This document shows, in pieces, positions 56,816 to 64,000 of a DNA stretch of 64,000 nt. Position numbers and translations under genes: made by a program. The notes below the pieces were generated by a model that did not search any database, was not told the DNA's origin, and saw only the letters and a program-made list of their open reading frames with translations. Position 1 is the first letter of the stretch. Every line of letters begins with the position of its first letter. Source of the stretch: a virus. The stretch is taken from positions 1-64,000 of the IMG/VR virus record IMGVR_UViG_3300047491_001293. The stretch is one strand, 5' to 3'.

Positions 56816-57507
56816 TGTCCTATGATGACCTCATTGCCGAGATTGGCATAGGACATCCTTGCCAAAAATTCAATGATGCCTGGTCTAGGGTGGAGATGGC
56901 GCTTAGCCAACATTATGTGAAAACCTTGACCCAAGAAGAGGCTGCTATAGCTTGGTTGGTGGTCATGCGTGTCCGACCAAAACTTTTTGTAGAGCTTGGA
57001 GGACAGCATGGCCACTCCAGCATGATATTCTCGGAGGCCATGAAGGTTGTTGGCGGCAGGTTCATTAGTGTCGAGCTTGGCATTTCCCCAGAAAACAAGT
57101 ACCCACCAGAGGTCTGCGGAACCTTGAAATTTTTGCCAGAGGAAGGCCATGTCACAAAGATATTTGGCAATGCCGAGGTTGAGCTCCCAAGGATTTTGGA
57201 AAACAACAAGGTTGACATGGTGTTCCACGATTGCGCCCACACATGGGACCATGTGGAATTCTGCCTAAATGCCGCAGAGAGGTCAAACCCAGATGTCGTT
57301 CAGATGTGCCATGATTGCGCAAGCTTCATGTGGAACCCAGAGAGGGAAACACAGTATGGGGTCATCTGCGCTGAGAGGCCTGTCTTTGACAAGCACTTCC
57401 TCAACAACGATAGATACATGTACCGTGTCTATGAGGGCAAGTATGGGTTAGGATTTGCCATACCGAAAACTAGATTAGTTAATGATTGTGCCACCAAAAA
57501 GGATTGA
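56815..57507 (+). CDS. Class I SAM methyltransferase (230 aa)
   Basis: RPKLFVELGGQHGHSSMIFS (motif I), FISVELGISPENK (motif II), DMVFHDCAHTWDHVEFCLNA (motif IV) and DVVQMCHDCASFMWNPERET. Methyltransf_24 type, as in sugar-modifying enzymes. Coupled to the DUF5856 gene and to the glycosyltransferase after it (26-bp overlap). Confidence 0.8.
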   Translation: MSYDDLIAEIGIGHPCQKFNDAWSRVEMALSQHYVKTLTQEEAAIAWLVVMRVRPKLFVELGGQHGHSSMIFSEAMKVVGGRFISVELGISPENKYPPEVCGTLKFLPEEGHVTKIFGNAEVELPRILENNKVDMVFHDCAHTWDHVEFCLNAAERSNPDVVQMCHDCASFMWNPERETQYGVICAERPVFDKHFLNNDRYMYRVYEGKYGLGFAIPKTRLVNDCATKKD

Positions 57508-58333
57508 TTGGAAGATACATGTGCCCGTGCCAGATGGCATAGGAAATGCAGATTTCACGCCGCCATCACTTAGATCACAGCCAAAAGTGAATTTCATAAT
57601 ATCAACTTGCGACAGGCCAGCGGCATATATCCACAAAATGCTTGCGACAATGTTCATGGGTGGATTCCCAATTGAATACAAACTAAACCTTGTCGTATCT
57701 GGAGACGAAACAAAATACCTTGACTGCTACAAGCACATGCCAAACATCAGGATATACAAGTGGAACTCGGATGAATGGGGCAGAGTTAAGTCGTTGCCGG
57801 TAAAGTTCAGGGCGAGCTACAACTACCTGCAGTGCTTAGGCATAAACGATTACGAGAACAGCTTGATATTTGAGGATGACTTGGTTTTCCAGCACAATTG
57901 GCTTGGCAAGCTATTCAAGTGCATCACTGCCGCAGAGATTGATGGATACGACAATTACATGATGACACTGTTCTGCCAAAACAAATGCAGAACCACAAAA
58001 TTATACGCAAAGGTTCCACGCATAACATGGGCTGGAACACAGGCAATGTACTACCCAGAGAAAGTGCTGCGGGTCATAAGGCCATTCGTGCAGCAAGTCA
58101 CTGAAATTGTTTCAAAGGTCCAGTCTGAGCCCAGCAACCCACTCTACCTCAACGCATACGACATGCTTGTTAAGGAGTGCGCCATAATGGATGGTGTTGA
58201 CATACTTGCCCCATGCGAGTCTCTGGTGCAACACATAGGCTCACAAACAGCGGGCGGCACTGGCCAAGATATAATGAAAAGCCCAATTTTCCATTCATGC
58301 AAGCTTGATGGTGTCGGTGGCGATGCCCCTTGA
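57482..58333 (+). CDS. GT-A glycosyltransferase (283 aa)
   Basis: VNFIISTCDRPAAYIHKMLA is a GT-A start; ENSLIFEDDLVFQHNWLGKL has the E-D-D metal site after a strand. Acceptor-side motifs include RITWAGTQAMYYPEKVLRVI and ESLVQHIGSQTAGGTGQDIM, where Q-H-I-G-x-x-T/S-A recalls MGAT4-like and related glycosyltransferases. Overlaps the convergent glycosyltransferase by 39 bp. Confidence 0.75.
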   Translation: MIVPPKRIDWKIHVPVPDGIGNADFTPPSLRSQPKVNFIISTCDRPAAYIHKMLATMFMGGFPIEYKLNLVVSGDETKYLDCYKHMPNIRIYKWNSDEWGRVKSLPVKFRASYNYLQCLGINDYENSLIFEDDLVFQHNWLGKLFKCITAAEIDGYDNYMMTLFCQNKCRTTKLYAKVPRITWAGTQAMYYPEKVLRVIRPFVQQVTEIVSKVQSEPSNPLYLNAYDMLVKECAIMDGVDILAPCESLVQHIGSQTAGGTGQDIMKSPIFHSCKLDGVGGDAP

Positions 58334-59194
58334 CCATTGAAAGCTCTTGAAGCTTACTGGTGGGTTGCTTCTGTTGACAAAACCAAAAGGCTTCTTCTCA
58401 TAGTACAGCCATGCTGGATTCTCTTTTGATTTCTGGCTCGTCACAAAATGAAAACCCTCCATTTCGTCTGTTCTTTCTTTTATTCTGTAAATGTGCTCTG
58501 GATACTTTGAGAAATATGTGGTCAATATGCCTGGTTCAGAGTTGTGATAGTTGAAGATTACGGGATCTGGTATGACATAGTGATCTATTGTCATTACAAG
58601 TCTTGCCGTAAGACCCTGCTCATCAAACCAATTGTCCCAGTTGTTGGAGTTCTCAATGATAGCACCAGTTATGTCATAATTTGGAGGAAAGCCAAAAATC
58701 CCTGCATTGATCGGTTGCATAGGGATATTTTTTTTTATCATGTCCAAGGTGTTGGATCCAAGACTCGTGTTGATTCCCCTATTTGCAAAAGCCTTGTTTG
58801 AGGAAAAAAACTTGTTGATATGGCTTCCACGAGCCAGAAGAACAAGGTCTGAGTCAATGTAAACCTCATGGCTCTGCATGCGAAGTCTGGGTGGGTAAAA
58901 TTTCCATCCCGTATTCTTTGGAGCTAGTGGAAGGCTGCCAGTGTCTGCAGCAACACAAGAAACTCCATACTTACCAAGCTCATCTTGGAACCTTGCAAGC
59001 GCATCTGGCCTAAAGCAAGTGTTGAATACAGCGACACCGTCGGCGATGTCGCCGTAAAGAACGCTGAATGTTCGGCAGCTTTCAAATAATATTTTGTTTC
59101 CAAATGGACTTGGTCCAACCGTCCACCTAAAAAGAGGTCTATTGTTGCCCTTGTTTTTTTCTATGAACTCTGATGCCGAAAATTTATGTGGCAT
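58295..59194 (-). CDS. Putative GT-A glycosyltransferase (299 aa)
   Basis: Starts MPHKFSASEFIEKNKGNNRP. VAVFNTCFRPDALARFQDEL, then SHEVYIDSDLVLLARGSHIN with D-S-D, and MQPINAGIFGFPPNYDITGA fit a retaining GT-A enzyme (GT8-like order: D-x-D, N-x-G, later H: FHFVTS). ATG 59194 is reached just after the upstream stop; a TTG three bases earlier is less likely. Confidence 0.68.
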   Translation of the reverse strand: MPHKFSASEFIEKNKGNNRPLFRWTVGPSPFGNKILFESCRTFSVLYGDIADGVAVFNTCFRPDALARFQDELGKYGVSCVAADTGSLPLAPKNTGWKFYPPRLRMQSHEVYIDSDLVLLARGSHINKFFSSNKAFANRGINTSLGSNTLDMIKKNIPMQPINAGIFGFPPNYDITGAIIENSNNWDNWFDEQGLTARLVMTIDHYVIPDPVIFNYHNSEPGILTTYFSKYPEHIYRIKERTDEMEGFHFVTSQKSKENPAWLYYEKKPFGFVNRSNPPVSFKSFQWSRGIATDTIKLA

Positions 59195-59197
59195 CAA

Positions 59198-59644
59198 CTA
59201 TTTAGATTCTATGTTGTACTTTTCCTTGAGATAGGAAATTAAGACTTTTTGTTCAGTGTCCATGTCCTTGTGTTGATCATAAAGATCTTGGTATCTTTTT
59301 TGCAAGTTGTCCATTTTCTCCCTCTGCTTCCTCAGTGGGAATTCAGTCTTAAAAAAATCATCCGAACCAATCTTTATTGACTCAAGAAAATCGGCATACT
59401 CAGTTGCCAGCTTGATCCGCTTCTCACTGTACATCAACACAAGGGAATCAACATTTTTTGTTGACATTGATCGTATTTTTGCGATGGCATTCTTTATTTC
59501 CATAGATGCCATTGATGGCTTAGAATTAACCGCTGTGTTGAACTTGTGTATTATGTCATTTAGGCCAATCCAGTACCTTTTTGTGGCTATCTCTTGCTCT
59601 GGCGTAATTGCAAACATCACCAATTGAAACAATAAAACTGTCAT
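59198..59644 (-). CDS. Helical protein with hydrophobic N-terminus (148 aa)
   Basis: Starts MTVLLFQLVMFAITPEQEIA, a signal-like or anchor segment, followed by a long helical body (IGLNDIIHKFNTAVNSKPSM, LATEYADFLESIKIGSDDFF, KTEFPLRKQREKMDNLQKRY). GGGAGG upstream. Could be a periplasmic spanin-like or envelope protein; unassigned. Confidence 0.65.
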   Translation of the reverse strand: MTVLLFQLVMFAITPEQEIATKRYWIGLNDIIHKFNTAVNSKPSMASMEIKNAIAKIRSMSTKNVDSLVLMYSEKRIKLATEYADFLESIKIGSDDFFKTEFPLRKQREKMDNLQKRYQDLYDQHKDMDTEQKVLISYLKEKYNIESK

Positions 59645-59750
59645 TTTATGATCCTCCCTATAGATAATACTTGGATCTTAGCATGAATTGCTAAAAAAAA
59701 TCAATAGCGATATCACCATCAATATGCCTTATCAAATGGGAGGCATGGAT

Positions 59751-59760
59751 AATATATAAT
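59751..59760 (+). promoter_or_regulatory. Late-promoter-like box AATATATAAT
   Basis: About 21 bp before the ATG at 59782, with GAGGTGA between as the ribosome binding site. Confidence 0.45.
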
Positions 59761-59781
59761 GAACGAACCATGAGGTGAAAA

Positions 59782-60330
59782 ATGAAATTTGAAGAATATG
59801 CTGCCATGAGGGAGGCGACCACTCCCATGATCCTAAAAGAAAGTACAAATGGCCTTTCAGAGAACATAAAATACCATCTGGAAAACAATTTGTCTCTTTC
59901 GGACAGTGTATTTAGAATTGGTTCCACCGCATACTTAGATCTTGTCAATGAGGTGCGTGACTTGCACCTTGATGGCAAACTGGAACTCAATGAAAATGAT
60001 CTATTCATCATCATGACTGAGGCTGGGCGTACTGGCGTATATCAAGGAAAACAAGTTCCACTCGACAGCCCAAAAAGAGGCGGATCAAAGAAATTCTATG
60101 TTTTTGTCAATAGCGGCAGAAAAAACGCAGATGGCCGTGTTGTGGCCAAAAAAGTCAGTTGGGGAGACCGAAAACTTTCAGTCAAAAACCAAAGCGACAA
60201 GGCCAGAAAGAGCTTTTTGGCACGGCACAAATGCTCACAGAAATCAGATAGGAAAACCGCTGGATGGTGGGCATGCAATGTAAACAGATATGCCAAACAG
60301 CTCGGTCTTGTAAGCACAAAAAAATGGTGA
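59782..60330 (+). CDS. Leader-tagged DUF5872-like virion protein (182 aa)
   Basis: Starts MKFEEYAAMREATTPMILKE. The C-terminal part KKFYVFVNSGRKNADGRVVA-KKVSWGDRKLSVKNQSDKAR and KSFLARHKCSQKSDRKTAGW-WACNVNRYAKQ matches DUF5872 (V-x-F-G-D...RKSFxARHxCxxxxxKTxxxxWxC), seen among T4-like phage head-associated proteins. This ties the leader to a virion-linked domain. Start set by GAGGTGAAAA. Confidence 0.82.
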   Translation: MKFEEYAAMREATTPMILKESTNGLSENIKYHLENNLSLSDSVFRIGSTAYLDLVNEVRDLHLDGKLELNENDLFIIMTEAGRTGVYQGKQVPLDSPKRGGSKKFYVFVNSGRKNADGRVVAKKVSWGDRKLSVKNQSDKARKSFLARHKCSQKSDRKTAGWWACNVNRYAKQLGLVSTKKW

Positions 60331-60334
60331 TCAA

Positions 60335-60607
60335 ATGCTGCCATTCAAGCAAAAGAAAGTTTCCAGTGATAAGGTCATAAGGACATTCAGCCAGGACACA
60401 CCCAGCGAGGAATTCAAGTGGCATAGAGATGCCGAAGACAGGATCATAAAACCACTGCAGGAAACAGATTGGAAAATTCAAATTGACAATCAATTGCCAG
60501 TGGCCATCAAAGGCATCATGGAAATACCAGCGGGTGTATATCATAGGGTCATCAAGGGCACTGGAAACCTGCACCTTGAGATAGAAATGAATCCAAAAGA
60601 GGTTTGA
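60335..60607 (+). CDS. Small cupin-like protein (90 aa)
   Basis: FKWHRDAEDRIIKPLQETDW-KIQIDNQLP, then IMEIPAGVYHRVIKGTGNLH-LEIEM. The H-x-D/E...P-x-G-x-x-H pattern is a compact cupin fold; similar short proteins occur in T4-like phages. Enzymatic role unknown. Its stop overlaps the next start (TTTGATG). Confidence 0.75.
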   Translation: MLPFKQKKVSSDKVIRTFSQDTPSEEFKWHRDAEDRIIKPLQETDWKIQIDNQLPVAIKGIMEIPAGVYHRVIKGTGNLHLEIEMNPKEV

Positions 60608-61275
60608 TGTTCAAGCCTGGGCCGCTCTACAACAAGCGATACCACATCATGGAGCGACTGAGAAAAGTTTCGCTTGAGACTGGCGATGTCTTTTACAATG
60701 GCTCAAATGTCCGTGGGCCACTTGGAATTCCATTTGGTGGTCTCATACAGTTGTTCACAAAATCCGTCTACAGCCACGCAACAGTAGCTCTTGTTGAAGA
60801 GGGTGAATACTACGCCATAGATGTCTCAGATTATGGGTGCAGGAAGTTACGCATCATTGACTGGTTTGACAACTGGGGGGTTGAGGACTTTTGTGTGGTT
60901 CGTTTGAAGGAAAAAAAGACTGATGATGAGGAAAGATTTAAAGTCGCCATCAAGAAATTTCTTGATGAAGACCCAAGCTATGATTTCACCTTCAACGACC
61001 CAAAAGCATACTACTGCACCGAGTCGGTCAAGCGCATATATGGCGAGCTTGGCTATGATCTTGGAGGTAGCTATCTCATCAAAGACATAGTTCCATGGTG
61101 GTTCTACCCGCTGTTGCGAATTGGCTCAGTGATGACAAAAATTGCAAGCGGTGCATCGCTGCCAACCGATGTCAAAATATCGATAGTCGGCAATGAAGAA
61201 AAAGGCATGCTCGCAAGTACGCTTACTAGGAAACTGATCGCATATGATGGCAAAGATTTCACTTATTTTTCTTAG
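60607..61275 (+). CDS. YiiX/NlpC-P60-like cysteine hydrolase (222 aa)
   Basis: LETGDVFYNGSNVRGPLGIP and LFTKSVYSHATVALVEEGEY give the GD...S-H-(A/V) start of permuted NlpC/P60 (YiiX-like) proteins, with His; YYCTESVKRIYGELG supplies the catalytic Cys (C-T/S-E-x-V). This family cuts amide or ester bonds in peptidoglycan or lipids. AGAGG before ATG 60607. Overlaps the CAP gene by 32 bp. Confidence 0.75.
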   Translation: MFKPGPLYNKRYHIMERLRKVSLETGDVFYNGSNVRGPLGIPFGGLIQLFTKSVYSHATVALVEEGEYYAIDVSDYGCRKLRIIDWFDNWGVEDFCVVRLKEKKTDDEERFKVAIKKFLDEDPSYDFTFNDPKAYYCTESVKRIYGELGYDLGGSYLIKDIVPWWFYPLLRIGSVMTKIASGASLPTDVKISIVGNEEKGMLASTLTRKLIAYDGKDFTYFS

Positions 61276-61729
61276 TGCCATGCTGGCAGCTGGCTGCCCG
61301 AGTCACCAAGACACTAGCTGGAAAGACATCAAGCCTTGGGACGAAAGCGCACCAGGCCACGATGATGCGGCCAAGGATGGCACAAGTTCCAAGCTTTTGT
61401 CACTTCACAACAAGCAGAGGGAATTGCGTGGCAGGACAGGACTTGCAATCGACAGCTACCTTGAGAAATATGCGCAAAAGCACGCAGAGTGGATGGCAAA
61501 CAAGCATAACCTACAGCATTCTGACATATCGGTTCTGATGGGGAGATACCACACAGCCGGTGAAAACATAGCTTGGAACCAAGAGGATGAGCTGGAAGTT
61601 GTCAACGCATGGATGAAATCGCCTGGCCACAGGGATAACATTATGAATAGGCAGTTCAGCAAGGTTGGTTTCGGTGTGGCGCAAGCTGGCGATGGAAGCC
61701 TATTCTGGTGTACGGTATTCGGAGACTGA
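61244..61729 (+). CDS. CAP/SCP-domain lipoprotein (161 aa)
   Basis: Signal with lipobox: ISLIFLSAMLAAGCPSHQDT. CAP core: LLSLHNKQRELRGRTGL, YAQKHAEWMANKHNLQHSDI, YHTAGENIAWNQEDE, VVNAWMKSPGHRDNIMNRQF, SKVGFGVAQAG and FWCTVFGD, matching the CAP/PR-1 signatures (HN-x-x-R, HS, GEN, W-x-x-SPGHR-x-N-I). Would be exported and lipid-anchored in the host envelope. Function of bacterial and viral CAP proteins is not settled. Confidence 0.88.
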   Translation: MMAKISLIFLSAMLAAGCPSHQDTSWKDIKPWDESAPGHDDAAKDGTSSKLLSLHNKQRELRGRTGLAIDSYLEKYAQKHAEWMANKHNLQHSDISVLMGRYHTAGENIAWNQEDELEVVNAWMKSPGHRDNIMNRQFSKVGFGVAQAGDGSLFWCTVFGD

Positions 61730-62161
61730 AACCATCTGCAAGTAGAGCGTGCTTGGTGGCTCTGGGTAGTAAAACCGTATGTAGGGACAAAGCCATGTCT
61801 GTTGGCCTGGCATAACGCCAGAAAGGTTCTCGGAGTGGACATCATAGATCCACCCGTCATAGAGCGGCTCCTTGTAGGTTATCCTGACATCACATCCAGG
61901 GAAATACCCATCAGACACCAGCAGCACAAAGCCCTTTTCATAGTTCTCTATGCTTTTAATTTTACAACCGTGATTAATGAGCCTATCGGCGCCAATGATG
62001 ACAGGGCTCAGTGCCGCATCTGTCATCCCGGCTGGCGCAAAATCATAAAGCTCATCCTCATGCTCAAAGACCCATCTGTCCTTGGATTTGAGGACAAAGA
62101 AAGGCTTTATTCCCATTTTCTCATAGTCGCTGCGTGTGTCTGAATTTTCAAAGAATCCCAT
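61700..62161 (-). CDS. Hypothetical protein, 153 aa
   Basis: Starts MGFFENSDTRSDYEKMGIKP after AAGGTG. Beta-rich: KPFFVLKSKDRWVFEHEDEL, CKIKSIENYEKGFVLLVSDG, GCDVRITYKEPLYDGWIYDV and GQQTWLCPYIRFYYPEPPST. Not recognised. Convergent with the CAP gene (30-bp overlap). Confidence 0.65.
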   Translation of the reverse strand: MGFFENSDTRSDYEKMGIKPFFVLKSKDRWVFEHEDELYDFAPAGMTDAALSPVIIGADRLINHGCKIKSIENYEKGFVLLVSDGYFPGCDVRITYKEPLYDGWIYDVHSENLSGVMPGQQTWLCPYIRFYYPEPPSTLYLQMVSVSEYRTPE

Positions 62162-62163
62162 AT

Positions 62164-62580
62164 TCACACCTTGCCATGGTTTTTGCTTTTTATTTTCATA
62201 GACATTGTCATTGCCTTAACAGGGGCGGTGAACAAGTGAAGCAGCATGTTTGACCTGCCATTCTTGATCTCAAATGCAATGGCCGGGCACTCAAATTGGT
62301 TCTTGCCACGACTTAGCAGAACAATGTCCTTAACAATTATTCCTTTAGACTTGCACGCCTTTGTGAACTTATTGATCCCAAACAGAAATGAGAAATACCC
62401 AGTCTTTCCATCCTTGGGACCGCCAACAATCTCATGCCTCATTGGGCAAACAAAAATGTGTGTAAGCCCATCAAACGACTGGACTGAATGTGGCAGAAAG
62501 TTTACTTTTTTTTCCCTTTTTGTAAACCAACACTCAGACAGTGTTGACAAAATTGCCTTTATCGCTTGTTTCTTTTTCAT
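62164..62580 (-). CDS. Hypothetical protein, 138 aa
   Basis: Basic N-terminus MKKKQAIKAILSTLSECWFT; strands LTHIFVCPMRHEIVGGPKDG, KGIIVKDIVLLSRGKNQFEC and AIAFEIKNGRSNMLLHLFTA. Cysteine pair not in a known metal motif. GGGAATGC upstream. Unassigned. Confidence 0.6.
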   Translation of the reverse strand: MKKKQAIKAILSTLSECWFTKREKKVNFLPHSVQSFDGLTHIFVCPMRHEIVGGPKDGKTGYFSFLFGINKFTKACKSKGIIVKDIVLLSRGKNQFECPAIAFEIKNGRSNMLLHLFTAPVKAMTMSMKIKSKNHGKV

Positions 62581-62591
62581 TTATGCATTCC

Positions 62592-62825
62592 CTAAAATGG
62601 TAGTTCTGGGTCTTGTATATCGTAAATAATTGGGGCAGCAACCTTATAGTCACGGCCTATCGCCTCAACAATCTTTTGTTTCTCATGGTCATCAACTTGC
62701 TCCAAAGCGACAATGAACATGTCCAAAATGGCGTTTTTCTCATCCTCTGGATATGTCGAAGCGCTTTTGGCAACCTTTGAAAGAAATTCAATCAAAATCT
62801 TTTTGTGTCGCAGAGAAACTTTCAT
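62592..62825 (-). CDS. Small helical protein (77 aa)
   Basis: Starts MKVSLRHKKILIEFLSKVAK; helices SASTYPEDEKNAILDMFIVA and LEQVDDHEKQKIVEAIGRDY, ending YDIQDPELPF. AAGGGG lies upstream of ATG 62825; a GTG at 62846 would add seven residues. Unassigned. Confidence 0.6.
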   Translation of the reverse strand: MKVSLRHKKILIEFLSKVAKSASTYPEDEKNAILDMFIVALEQVDDHEKQKIVEAIGRDYKVAAPIIYDIQDPELPF

Positions 62826-62891
62826 AGGCGGTGCCCCTTCGGACACATTATAGCATCAATTGCAAATTGCTAAAGTACATTTGGAAAAAAC

Positions 62892-63728
62892 TCACCAAAC
62901 AATTGATTCGCCCTTGCAAAGGTCATGTTTGTAGTCAAATATCTTACGGTGCAAAAGTTCGGCAAAAACAGCCGGGTTCACAAATTCATTCATATTGCAC
63001 TGTTTTGAATTCTCTGCGATAAGACTCTCAACTTGATGGATGAAGCTTGTCTTGCCGAGAAAACTCTGTGTGGATATCAATCTGCCATGCAAGTCATTGT
63101 TTATCCATTTTTTTCTCAACAAATCATCACAAATCATTACGAGTTTTTCACTTGCATCAACCCATTCTGGATGCATTGGCGAAATAAGGTCAATGACATA
63201 AATTTCTGGATTTTTTTCAAGATAAGAAAAGACAAATCTCAAACTGTGAAAATAATTTCTTTGCTGGGTAAAACCAAGGCTCTTGCCAATGTCCTCTATC
63301 TCATCCATCTGCGGGTTCGTGTGGAGAATGACTTGGTATTTGGCCCACGGTGAGCAATCAAGAACCTCATGCTCTTGCCCCCACTCCAACTGCCCAGGAT
63401 CCACAAATGAATATGGGAAAATCCTTAACTCAAGTGATTCTGGCTGTACCTTGAGAACCGAAAGGCTTTCGCCGGCACAGTTTGTCCTAATGTCTCCATC
63501 AACACCAATCGCAAATGATTTAATGCCAGCACCAGTGCGCAAAGCCCTGGCTGTTGTCTCAATTAAATCATTTGATTTCAAAAGAATTATCGCATTGCAA
63601 ACACCTTCTGATGTGATCAAGATGAAGGAAGGAATAATCTTGCTGCCAGAGTGCTCACTCCAGTAGACCTTGAATAATCTGGAAAACTCAAAAACATCCT
63701 TTTCTAACTTATCACGAAGACGAAACAT
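62892..63728 (-). CDS. Hypothetical protein, 278 aa
   Basis: Starts MFRLRDKLEKDVFEFSRLFK after AAGGAAGG. Contains VCNAIILLKSNDLIETTARA, GIKSFAIGVDGDIRTNCAGE, EWGQEHEVLDCSPWAKYQVI and IYVIDLISPMHPEWVDASEK. Alpha/beta, no recognisable catalytic motif. C-terminal helical part NPAVFAELLHRKIFDYKHDL. Confidence 0.65.
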   Translation of the reverse strand: MFRLRDKLEKDVFEFSRLFKVYWSEHSGSKIIPSFILITSEGVCNAIILLKSNDLIETTARALRTGAGIKSFAIGVDGDIRTNCAGESLSVLKVQPESLELRIFPYSFVDPGQLEWGQEHEVLDCSPWAKYQVILHTNPQMDEIEDIGKSLGFTQQRNYFHSLRFVFSYLEKNPEIYVIDLISPMHPEWVDASEKLVMICDDLLRKKWINNDLHGRLISTQSFLGKTSFIHQVESLIAENSKQCNMNEFVNPAVFAELLHRKIFDYKHDLCKGESIVW

Positions 63729-63770
63729 AGATTCCTTCCTTGGTAGTGCACCCAAGGAATTATAAAGGTT

Positions 63771-64000
63771 TTATCGCATTTGTACATAGATCATTTGTGG
63801 CCACATGCCAAATTTCTTCAAAAAATTAATTGGCATGAAAAACTTATCGCTTGGCTTTCCACCAAGTATACTATATTCATTGTCAGCATCATGTTTCTCG
63901 AGCACAAAATCAGTGCTGGGTAATTTTCCAGCACTTACCACCATGCAGCCTCGATTATCGCAACCATTGATTAATTTAGCCAAGTTTTTTGGCACAATTG
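63771..64000 (-). CDS. Partial protein resembling the ART-like C-terminal half (right edge)
   Basis: Runs in from beyond the right edge on the minus strand. STDFVLEKHDADNEYSILGG-KPSDKFFMPINFLKKFGM resembles EYGSGQKSDKLFMPEDKFDP in the protein at 41862. It is probably the 3' end of a longer related gene; a GTG at 63995 could also start a 74-residue protein. Confidence 0.45.
   Translation of the reverse strand, partial: IVPKNLAKLINGCDNRGCMVVSAGKLPSTDFVLEKHDADNEYSILGGKPSDKFFMPINFLKKFGMWPQMIYVQMR

Noticed and set aside
1-64000. tRNA genes
   Set aside because: No cloverleaf with a TTCRA arm was found in the intergenic regions read by eye; a dedicated tRNA scan would be decisive.

Overview
The window looks like an accessory-rich stretch of a large T4-like (myovirus-type) tailed phage, probably infecting a Gram-negative host. 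Evidence seen directly: tightly packed small genes on both strands with frequent ATGA and TAATG start/stop overlaps; T4-type late promoter boxes (exact TATAAATA at 52187, and TATATAGG, TAGATAGG or TAAATAG variants before many genes); phage-type families (NinX/DUF2591, DUF5856, DUF5872, NadR-like kinase, Hsp20); and no ribosomal, tRNA or central-metabolism genes. No terminase, portal, capsid or replication gene was recognised, so the phage assignment is an inference from style and families.

Layout. 1-2350: a partial NinX-like gene, a PspC-like mini membrane protein and two repeat-rich non-coding stretches (21-bp iterons near 416-520; TTCACA boxes and a 34-bp tandem array at 1629-2316). 2351-11076: many small proteins, several sharing an N-terminal leader, with three ADP-ribosyltransferase-like or papain-like proteins, an HNH nuclease and a GT7-like glycosyltransferase. 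11078-14166: three tandem cytosine-5 DNA methyltransferases. 14167-15602: decayed coding sequence. 15583-24401: mostly minus-strand genes, including a fourth C5 methyltransferase, sugar or O-methyltransferases and glycosyltransferases. 24609-36821: a glycan cluster (HAD phosphatase, sugar nucleotidyltransferase, four paralogous glycosyltransferases of which one is frameshifted, FkbM- and TylF-type methyltransferases, sulfotransferase, GDPD-like protein) plus a fifth C5 methyltransferase. 37038-50362: a second block of leader-tagged proteins, Hsp20, NadR-like kinase and a 761-residue KOW/SH3-like protein. 50509-64000: GT90, GT9-like and other glycosyltransferases, a virion-type fibrous protein, a BCS1-like AAA ATPase, DUF5856, DUF5872, cupin, YiiX-like and CAP-domain proteins.

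The most striking pattern is a short N-terminal signature, roughly M-x(1-3)-F-x-x-[FWY]-[LIMV] followed by an acidic residue (MKTFKQFMEDEE, MITFKEFLESMA, MNFKQFLIKE, MRFKDWMISES, MNFKLWLETHH and others), on about 16 otherwise unrelated proteins. It resembles the capsid-targeting sequence of T4 internal head proteins (MKTYQEFIAE), which is removed by the prohead protease. The tagged set includes ADP-ribosyltransferase-like, HD-hydrolase, HNH-nuclease and papain-like proteins. Many of these genes have a late-promoter-like box ending only 2-8 nt before ATG and no Shine-Dalgarno sequence. I infer a family of capsid-packaged, co-injected effectors expressed late from near-leaderless mRNAs. A second leader (MSHYT-Q-PIS) marks three more genes.

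The methyltransferase and glycan genes would act together in evading host defence (DNA methylation) and in decorating virion or host surface sugars; the actual acceptors cannot be read from the sequence.
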